From RYN-431 sp036388295 (GTDB lineage Bacteria > Planctomycetota > Phycisphaerae > Tepidisphaerales > Tepidisphaeraceae): DNA of 51,628 bases. A model generated the notes under the pieces. It worked only from the letters and a program-made list of their open reading frames with translations. It was not told the DNA's origin and searched no databases. The stretch lies in assembly GCA_036388295.1 (NCBI GenBank), contig DASVSC010000087.1, forward strand, positions 1 through 51,628, given 5' to 3'. Position numbers and translations under genes: made by a program. Numbering within the stretch: position 1 is the stretch's first letter; each line of letters opens with the position of its first letter. This document shows, in pieces, positions 45,978-51,628 of this stretch.

Positions 45978-46850
45978 GTAGCGGGGACATTCAATTCGCG
46001 CTTTTCTCATGGCGACGGCATGATGTCGTGCGTCATGGAGGACGCGATGGGCAAACGGCACCGCCACGAACTGACCGACACGCAGTGGCAGAAGATCGAG
46101 CGCCTCCTGCCCGGCAAGGGGCACGACCCCGGCCGCACGGCGGCCGACAACCGACTGTTCGTCGACGCCGTGGTGTTCGTGCTCAAGACCGGCATCCCGT
46201 GGGCCGACCTGCCCGGCCGCTTCGGCAAGCCCGACACCGTCCGCAAGCGGTTCGACCGCTGGTGTGCGAAAGGGATTTGGCAGAAGATCGCCGCCGCCAC
46301 GGGCGAGGCGGACCTGGACGAAGTGCAACTGGACGCCACCACGATCAAGGCCCACCCGGTGGCCAGCACCGGGCGGCGGCGGCGTGGCGAAAAAAAGAGG
46401 ACGCCGACGCCCGCCGGTGCTTAGGCCGCTCGCGTGGCGGGCTCTCGACCAAGGCCCACGCCGCGGTCGATCGCCGGGGCCGGCTGCTGCGGCTCGTGCT
46501 CACGCCGGGCCACAAAGGCGACTGCCCTCAGGCCGAAGGGCTGCTGTCGGACCTGCCCCGCGGCACCGTGGGCCACGTGATCGCCGACGCGGCGTACGAC
46601 TCCGACGCCCTGCGGCAGACCGTTCGTCGTCTGCGGGCCCGCTGCTGCATTCGGCCGAACCCGACTCGGAAGCGAAAAAAGCGTTACGACCGACAGCGGT
46701 ACAAACACCGCAACGTGATCGAGCGGTTCTTCTGCCGGATCAGGCGTTGCCGCAGGGTGGCGACCCGGTACGAGAAAAAAGCCGCCAACTTCGCCGGCTT
46801 CGTCTACCTCGCGGCCTTCGTCACCGCGGAGGAATGAATGTCCGTACTAC
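45978..46850 (+). mobile_element. IS5-family insertion sequence, complete
   Basis: 873 bp. The terminal inverted repeats are GTAGCGGGGACATTCA (45978-45993) and the inverse of 46835-46850, 13 of 16 matching. Both ends are flanked by CTAG (45974-45977 and 46851-46854), a 4-bp target duplication of the type made by IS5 relatives. It carries one transposase in two overlapping frames. All parts look intact, so it may be active. Confidence 0.92.
46020..46837 (+). CDS. IS5-family transposase with -1 frameshift
   Basis: Two overlapping frames encode about 272 residues. The first (46020-46424) has the DUF4096-type N-terminal domain (LTDTQWQKIERLLPG, FVLKTGIPWADLPGRFG) and the first catalytic Asp (QLDATTIKAHP). 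The second, in the -1 frame, ends at 46837 and has GLSTKAHAAVDRRGRL, DAAYDSDALR (second Asp) and RYKHRNVIERFFCRIRR (catalytic Glu), the DDE core. Between them, A AAA AAG (46391-46397) is in the zero frame, the canonical slippery heptamer for -1 ribosomal frameshifting. The start is uncertain among ATGs at 46020, 46023, 46035 and 46047. The stop TGA lies in the right inverted repeat. Confidence 0.92.
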
Positions 46851-47035
46851 CTAGGGAAACATGCACATCTGGTTCAATCCCATAGAGGAGGGGTTCCATG
46901 TTGCCCCGTATGGGTGTGATACTTCCATCTGAAGCGACATCCGCTTCATCAAAATTAGACTCCCGCTTTTCACGCGTGGTGAAGTTTCGATCGCGGACGG
47001 AAGGGTCCGCTCTGATGATTTTAAAATGCCCCACG

Positions 47036-47068
47036 AAAAAGCCCGGCGGCGAATAAACGCTGCCGGGC
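47036..47068 (-). terminator. intrinsic terminator of the PEP-CTERM gene
   Basis: On the minus strand, GCCCGGCAGC and GCCGCCGGGC form a 10-bp stem with one mismatch and a 9-base loop, followed by five T residues (47040-47036). It lies about 30 bases after the stop of 47099-47965. Confidence 0.85.
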
Positions 47069-47098
47069 CTTTCGAGTTGTGCTGCGAACCGCGGGGCA

Positions 47099-47965
47099 TT
47101 AGGCCCGGCGACGGCGGGCGACAAGACCCGCGGCGGCGAGGGCGGCGAGGCCGAGCGTGGCCGGTTCCGGGATCATGACGCTGATGTCACGGACGAACAG
47201 GCCGCCGCCGATGACATTGGCGTTCTGGGCGATGCCGTTGACCAGGTTGATGCTGTAAAGCTGGCTGAAGCCGCCGCCGGCCGGCTGCAGTGAGGCATAG
47301 GCGGTGCCAGTGACGCCGCTGATGTCGAAGCCGACGAGGTTGGTGGTGTCGACGGTCAGCGAGCCGACCGGCACTTGCGTGCCGTTGTTCGGCGGGTTTT
47401 GGGTGTTGAGCTGGTTGAGGAAGCTGTCGATCGTGTACAGCGTCGTGGAAGTCGCGCCGGCAACATTGTTGCTGTAGGCGGCCCCAACGATGTTCGGGTT
47501 GACGTTGGTGCCGTAGGTGATCGGGCCGTCCACGGTGGTGGCGCCGGTGTCGACGTTCACCCGCAGGTTCTGGTCGGCGTCGCTGATCACGCGCAGGAGG
47601 TTGGGCACCGGGTTGAAGTCGATGCCGAAGCTGGTGCCGTTCAGGGGCGCTGATAACGTGGAGACGAACGTCGCGGTACCGAAGTTCACGCTCGGCGTGG
47701 TGCCGATGGTGAAGATGCGGTTCTGGTTCGTCAGGCCGTACAGCTGGCCGTTGGACGGACGAAAATCGATACCGATGACGGTTTCGGTCGCGTTCAGCCC
47801 GGTGATGAACGCGCCATTGTCAATGTCGTTCGGCGTGGCCGAGTCGAAGTTGAACAGCGTGTTGTCGGACGTCAGGCCGTAGATGATTTCGGCTTGGGCC
47901 GAACCGATAACTAGAAGCAGGCCTGTCGCGGCGAGCATCGGGATAGTTGCTTTAGACTTGTGCAT
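47099..47965 (-). CDS. DUF4394-like protein with PEP-CTERM anchor
   Basis: 288 residues from the ATG at 47965 (GGGGAG upstream). A signal peptide (about 1-25, ending GSAQA) is followed by a beta-propeller-like body with repeats such as IIYGLTSDNTLFNFDS, VIGIDFRPSNGQLYGLT and LYTIDSFLNQL, the pattern of DUF4394. The C-terminus IPEPATLGLAALAAAGLVARRRRA is a standard PEP-CTERM sorting signal: PEP motif, helix and basic tail. It is expected to be exported and processed by an exosortase, linked to exopolysaccharide-rich surfaces. It is monocistronic, with a clear terminator. No exosortase gene is in this window. Confidence 0.93.
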   Translation of the reverse strand: MHKSKATIPMLAATGLLLVIGSAQAEIIYGLTSDNTLFNFDSATPNDIDNGAFITGLNATETVIGIDFRPSNGQLYGLTNQNRIFTIGTTPSVNFGTATFVSTLSAPLNGTSFGIDFNPVPNLLRVISDADQNLRVNVDTGATTVDGPITYGTNVNPNIVGAAYSNNVAGATSTTLYTIDSFLNQLNTQNPPNNGTQVPVGSLTVDTTNLVGFDISGVTGTAYASLQPAGGGFSQLYSINLVNGIAQNANVIGGGLFVRDISVMIPEPATLGLAALAAAGLVARRRRA

Positions 47966-48181
47966 AACTGTATCTCTCCCCACATTCTCAAGACCGCGTC
48001 GGGCAGGTTGCCACGAAACGAGGTTAACCAGAAATACCCGAGAGGTGAGCCTCTGTTCAACGATATGACGGCCCGAAAGCCGTAATTTCACAGAATCTTA
48101 TCTCCCGCCGGCGAAACCGTACCACGACCGTTCCTTTCAAGGAAGCCTTTTTTAGCCGTGGTCGGAAAATTTTTTGCAGTT

Positions 48182-48853
48182 TTATCCCTTTTTCAGCCCG
48201 GCCATGAATTGATCGGCTTCGGTAATGCTCGCCTGCATTTGCCTGACAAGTTCGTCAATGTCTTTCCCCAAATCGACTTCCGTGCCGGCGAGGCTGCCGA
48301 TCGCCTGGGCGTTCAGGTTGGCTTTGAGAAACAGGACACGGTTGTTGTATTTGGTCAGCACCGGTTTCATGCTGGCGGCGGCGGCGTCCATTCGCTCCAG
48401 CAACGTCTCGTAGCCTTCGTACGTCTTGTCGTAGAGGGCGCGGCTCTGTTTCTGGAGCGCCGCGTCGTCCTCGATTTGCCGGATTTCGCCCTTCCATTCG
48501 GTAAATAAGGCCCCGCCCACGTTGCGAACGCTCTTGATCCGCTCCCGAACGGCTTCGGCCCGCTGGGCACAGCCGTCGTATTCGCTCTTGAGTTTGTTGT
48601 AGGCCTTTTCGAGGTCGCCGCCCTCGAACTTGGTGATCTGCTTGAATTGGTCGAGCGCGCTGGTGAATTGCGTCTTGGCGACGTCCTGCTCGTCGCGGGC
48701 GGCCTTGACGTTGTCGACCAGGCGGTCGCGCTTGGCGTAGCCGGCCTTTTCCCAGGCGTTGTAGTAGGCCTCGCGGGCCGTGCCGCAGCCGCCGAGGGGC
48801 AGGGCACCCAGCAGAAGCGCGAAGCAGACCGTAGAAGTAGAGCGTGCGAACAT
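48182..48853 (-). CDS. DUF2959 lipoprotein
   Basis: 223 residues from the ATG at 48853 (AAGGA 7 bases upstream). The lipobox ALPLGGC ends the signal peptide. The rest is almost all helix, with heptad-like coiled-coil character (KRDRLVDNVKAARDEQDVAK, FKQITKFEGGDLEKAYNKLK, LFLKANLNAQAIGSLAGTEV). It fits DUF2959, a family of envelope lipoproteins of unknown function. It precedes the tRNA-Glu gene on the same strand. Confidence 0.88.
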   Translation of the reverse strand: MFARSTSTVCFALLLGALPLGGCGTAREAYYNAWEKAGYAKRDRLVDNVKAARDEQDVAKTQFTSALDQFKQITKFEGGDLEKAYNKLKSEYDGCAQRAEAVRERIKSVRNVGGALFTEWKGEIRQIEDDAALQKQSRALYDKTYEGYETLLERMDAAAASMKPVLTKYNNRVLFLKANLNAQAIGSLAGTEVDLGKDIDELVRQMQASITEADQFMAGLKKG

Positions 48854-48903
48854 CGGGCGTCCTTCGTTAGAGACGCCGCATTGTAGTCCGCGGTCGGTGG
48901 GAA

Positions 48904-48976
48904 TGACCCCAATGGGATTTGAACCCATGTCGCCGCCGTGAAAGGGCGGTGTCCTAGGCCACTAGACGATGGGGCC
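48904..48976 (-). tRNA. tRNA-Glu (anticodon TTC)
   Basis: 73 bases on the minus strand folding as a cloverleaf: acceptor GGCCCCA/TGGGGTC with one G-T pair, D arm GTCTAGTGGCCTAGGAC, anticodon loop CTTTCAC giving TTC, and T arm ATGGGTTCAAATCCCAT. Discriminator base A. The 3' CCA is not encoded. It decodes GAA/GAG. Confidence 0.95.
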
Positions 48977-49197
48977 GACCTCGCGCCAACGACGGGCGTT
49001 GGATCCGGGATTTCATCCCCGACGCGATGGCGGCAGGATACGGCGACAACGGCCGGCGGTCAATCGGACTGGGCGAAGTACCCCAAAGTCATGAAAACAC
49101 CGCACCGCCGTCGATCGTCGAACCGGCGGGCATGCGCGCCGGCCAAACCGGGCGACGGCGTTACGGGGCTGGCGGGAATGCTCTAGAATCGCCCGCG

Positions 49198-49947
49198 ATG
49201 CTCCACTTCTACAAGTTCCGTCAGGAACTCTTCGCCCCCGCGCCCGGCCGGGACGTGTACGAACGCCGCGGCGCCGGTAAAGGCTGGCCCGAGGAATGTC
49301 CGCCGCTGCGGGCCGCCAATGCGTTCGGCTACGACATTCTGGCTAATTTCGACGTGACGTTCGTCCGGAAGCGCGACGGCACGTGGAAAGTCGAAGACGA
49401 CGTCGTGATCGAATCCGACTTCGATTACTCGGCCGACGAAGAGGCCGACGGCGTCCCGCTCACGCAGCAATACGCCTGGTTCTGGGCCCGCGGCCAGACG
49501 GTGCCGCACCCGATTTCCGACAACGTGCACGACCAGATCCGCAACCAGGTGAAGCTCAGTAGTTTCCTGTTCCTCAAGACCGACCCGAACGAACTGCTGC
49601 TGATGACCGAAGTGCCCAACCTCTGGCGGCCGTGGCGGGTTTGGACGGCGCTGGTCGACACCGACTGGTACCCGGCCAGTTACCCGTGGCACGCGGTGCT
49701 GGAGCTGAATCCGAAGGAAAAACGGATCACGATCAAAAAGGGCGAGCCCGTCTGCCGCGTGCTGCCGGTGCGGCGTGACACGTATTTCGCGGCCCATATG
49801 TCGCCGGCGATGTTCGATGAGTTCTACGAACGCAGTCAACGCTGGCTGACCGTTCACGGTAAACCGACCGACGACAAGACCACGATGGACATCACCCGCA
49901 CGTACGTGAAGCAGCAGGTGCGGGCCAAGTTCGTGGTGCTGGATTAG
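49198..49947 (+). CDS. DUF6065-like conserved protein
   Basis: 249 residues from the ATG at 49198 (MLHFYKFRQELFAPAPGRDV). No signal or membrane helix. Segments such as CPPLRAANAFGYDILANFDV, SSFLFLKTDPNELLLMTEVP and FEFSGWxxxxx-free substitutes like YPASYPWHAVLELNPKEKRI fit my memory of DUF6065, which has a beta-rich fold, but this is not certain. A role cannot be given. The frame runs upstream to 49027, but that extension lies over the tRNA leader and looks non-coding. A secreted GH5 enzyme follows 42 bases later. Confidence 0.7.
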   Translation: MLHFYKFRQELFAPAPGRDVYERRGAGKGWPEECPPLRAANAFGYDILANFDVTFVRKRDGTWKVEDDVVIESDFDYSADEEADGVPLTQQYAWFWARGQTVPHPISDNVHDQIRNQVKLSSFLFLKTDPNELLLMTEVPNLWRPWRVWTALVDTDWYPASYPWHAVLELNPKEKRITIKKGEPVCRVLPVRRDTYFAAHMSPAMFDEFYERSQRWLTVHGKPTDDKTTMDITRTYVKQQVRAKFVVLD

Positions 49948-49989
49948 CGGCGGGTAGCCGCATCCCACGGTTTTGGAAAGAGGAGCACA

Positions 49990-50979
49990 ATGCGGTTTCT
50001 GAACATCCTGATCGGCCTGGGTTTGATCGTCGGCAGCGCGGCCCCGTGCTTCGCGCAAGCCGCCCCGGCGGCCACGCCCGTAGAACGGCATGGCCAGCTC
50101 AGCGTCAAGGGCAACCGCATTGTCGACGCTCACGGTCAGCCCGTGATCTTGCGCGGCATGAGCCTGTTCTGGAGCCAATGGGGCGGCCAGTATTACAACG
50201 CCGATTGCGTGAAATGGCTGCGCGACGACTTCGGCTGCACCGTCGTCCGCGCCGCCATGGGCGTCGGCAGCGGCGGCTACCTGCAGAACCCGGACCTCGA
50301 GCAGAAAAAGACCGAAACCGTCATCCAAGCCGCCATCGATGGGGGCATCTACGTGATCGTTGATTGGCACGCTCACGACCCCGAAACGGCCGCGGCGCGC
50401 AAGTTCTTTTCAGCCCTCGCCGCCAAGTACGGCAAATATCCGAACGTCATTTACGAGACCTACAACGAGCCGATCCGCCAAGACTGGACGCGTGTGCTCA
50501 AGCCGTACCACGAGAGCGTGATCGCCGGCATCCGTGAGCACGACCCGGACAACCTGATCGTCTGCGGCACGCCGATGTGGGGCCAGTCGGTCGACAAGGC
50601 CGCCGCCGACCCGATCAAGGGAGACAACATCGCCTACACGCTGCATTTCTATGCCGCCACGCACAAGCAGTGGCTGCGCGACCGCGCGAAGGCGGCCATG
50701 GACAAGGGCATCGCACTGATGGTCACCGAGTGGGGCACCAGCGAGGCGAACGGCGACGGCAAGCTGGATGACGTCGAAACCCGCGCCTGGCTGAAGTTCA
50801 TGGACGACAACCACCTGAGCTGGTGCAACTGGTCGGTGATCGGCAAGAACGAAACGTCCGCCGCCCTGACGTCCAATGCCCCCGCGAAAGGCGGCTGGCC
50901 TGTCGAGACGCTGTCGGCATCGGGCAAACTGGTGCGAGACGAAATCCGCAAAGGCAACGCCGCGACGGCCAAGCCGTGA
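49990..50979 (+). CDS. secreted GH5 endoglucanase-type glycoside hydrolase
   Basis: 329 residues from the ATG at 49990 (AAAGAGGAGC upstream). The signal peptide is about 1-23. The (beta/alpha)8 domain starts at LSVKGNRIVDAHGQPVILRG. Catalytic acid E160 is in YETYNEP and nucleophile E247 in VTEWGTS. Supporting residues are DWHAHD (H127, H129) and TLHFYA (H219, Y221). The pattern is that of GH5 subfamily 2 cellulases (beta-1,4-glucan cleavage), though mannan or other beta-glucans cannot be excluded. No carbohydrate-binding module is attached. It suggests use of plant or microbial polysaccharides. Confidence 0.93.
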   Translation: MRFLNILIGLGLIVGSAAPCFAQAAPAATPVERHGQLSVKGNRIVDAHGQPVILRGMSLFWSQWGGQYYNADCVKWLRDDFGCTVVRAAMGVGSGGYLQNPDLEQKKTETVIQAAIDGGIYVIVDWHAHDPETAAARKFFSALAAKYGKYPNVIYETYNEPIRQDWTRVLKPYHESVIAGIREHDPDNLIVCGTPMWGQSVDKAAADPIKGDNIAYTLHFYAATHKQWLRDRAKAAMDKGIALMVTEWGTSEANGDGKLDDVETRAWLKFMDDNHLSWCNWSVIGKNETSAALTSNAPAKGGWPVETLSASGKLVRDEIRKGNAATAKP

Positions 50980-51111
50980 GCCGTTTTCGCGAATGAATCA
51001 GTTCTCATGGCTTTTGCGGCAAAACGGGCATCCTCCCCGGCCTAGGCTTTTCACGCGCGACGGCGATCGTTCCCGTCGCCGTGATGTTGAAATTGCCTCA
51101 AGGAGGATGCC

Positions 51112-51558
51112 ATGGGATTGCTCGATAAGGTCATCGGTGCGGCGGCGGGCGGTTTGGGCGGCGGCTCGGCCGGCGGTATGGGCGCGGGCGGCGGCGGCTT
51201 TTCGCCGTCGGCGCTGCAGGGCGTGATCGGCCTGCTGAACAACCCGCAGGTCGGCGGCATTCAAGGCCTGCTGCGCCTGTTCCAGTCGAACGGCCTCGGC
51301 CAAGTCGCCAACGGCTGGGTCAGCCAAGGCCCCAACCCGCCCGTTTCGCCCGGCCAACTGTCGCAGGTGTTCGGCCAGCAGCGGATGAGCGAGTTCGCCT
51401 CGCAACTGGGCGTTCCGCAGGACCAGGCCGCCCAGCATTTATCGCACATGCTGCCGCAGGTCGTCGACCACATGACCCCCGATGGCACGGTGCCGACGCA
51501 GCAGCACGGGCCGTCGGACATGTTCGACATGCTCAAGTCCAAGTTCCTCGGCGGCTAG
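51112..51558 (+). CDS. YidB-like DUF937 protein
   Basis: 148 residues from the ATG at 51112, preceded by the strong ribosome site AAGGAGG. After a glycine-rich segment (GGLGGGSAGGMGAGGGG) come GLLNNPQVGGIQGLLRLFQS, NGLGQVANGWVSQGPNPPVS, QVFG and LGVPQDQAAQHLSHMLPQVV, DHMTPDGTVP, all marks of the YidB/DUF937 family. Function is unknown and it is probably cytoplasmic. Nothing further is seen to the end of the window. Confidence 0.92.
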   Translation: MGLLDKVIGAAAGGLGGGSAGGMGAGGGGFSPSALQGVIGLLNNPQVGGIQGLLRLFQSNGLGQVANGWVSQGPNPPVSPGQLSQVFGQQRMSEFASQLGVPQDQAAQHLSHMLPQVVDHMTPDGTVPTQQHGPSDMFDMLKSKFLGG

Positions 51559-51628
51559 CGCGACTTCCATCGCGGCGTCGCTGACGCGAAGCAACACACC
51601 GTTGCCGTGGCCGTTTAAGCGGTCACGG

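Larger units (their letters stand above)
45927..47034 (-). pseudogene. minus-strand ORF interrupted by the IS5 element
   Basis: Removing the IS and one CTAG copy joins a frame starting at a GTG (47034) to one ending at a TAG (45927-45929), giving 76 residues with no stop: VGHFKIIRADPSVRDRNF through GNMEPLLYGIEPDVHVSL, then ERDDPEVTVIRGRPK. The lower-GC coding and exact frame match suggest a small real gene, but no family is recognised and a frame match has a one-in-three chance. The start lies just after the terminator of the PEP-CTERM gene. Confidence 0.38.

Overview
The window is a 51.6 kb, GC-rich piece of a bacterial chromosome, most likely from a planctomycete (Planctomycetota), and the mix of families fits class Phycisphaerae. 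The evidence is proteins typical of that phylum: two surface-type proteins that start with the LEPR-XLL-like motif (24508-25800, 32089-33009), a DUF1570 metalloprotease-like protein, a toroid plus DUF4159 protein, a PEP-CTERM protein, a DUF11 lipoprotein, and a zinc ribbon of the CxxCGYDLRATP type. A lipid A/LPS-core-type kinase with glycosyltransferases and several lipoproteins point to a Gram-negative envelope. Taxonomy is inferred from protein families only.

Layout. 0.15-16.2 kb is mostly housekeeping: deoC, a DUF4159 protein, a eukaryote-like glgB, hisA, a minus-strand block purU / LPS-core-type kinase / GT4 / GT39, then purK with a methyltransferase, ppa, an MntR/DtxR-type regulator coupled to a ParD/ParE pair, and a beta-lactamase-fold hydrolase. 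16.7-18.1 kb is a flagellin gene with its own leader and terminator. 18.3-36.7 kb carries a DUF1570 protein, two small conserved hypotheticals, dxs, a DCC thiol protein, a dual-specificity phosphatase with rsmG, a calcium-repeat protein, a yeast-FCY1-like deaminase, an inositol-phosphatase-like gene, a nucleotidyltransferase pair, an L-arabinokinase-like GHMP kinase, a lipoprotein, a second repeat protein, a UbiA prenyltransferase, ribH and a DUF11 lipoprotein.

36.9-46.9 kb is the accessory core: a chromosomal integron in two pieces. Fifteen attC sites, about 100 bp each (two are 57 bp), separate fourteen small cassette ORFs, most of them membrane proteins or unknowns. One arm (36.9-40.7 kb, ten sites) is on the minus strand. 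The other (43.7-45.8 kb, five sites) is on the plus strand and starts beside a broken integron integrase gene (intI) at 43.2-43.6 kb. An IS3-family remnant and gltD lie between the arms. An intact IS5-family element with a -1 frameshift site (45978-46850) closes the region. attC ends often supply the start codon (GTTATG) and the stop codon (ATAAC) of the cassette genes.

47.0-51.6 kb returns to ordinary genes: a PEP-CTERM protein, a DUF2959 lipoprotein, tRNA-Glu, a DUF6065-like protein, a secreted GH5 glucanase and a YidB-like protein.

A second theme is repeats. At least eight kinds of paired inverted repeats sit between genes. One family (about 90-104 bp, core GCGGGTGTAAACCCGCG) has five copies here, one of which lies in frame inside the arabinokinase-like gene and encodes about 31 residues of it.
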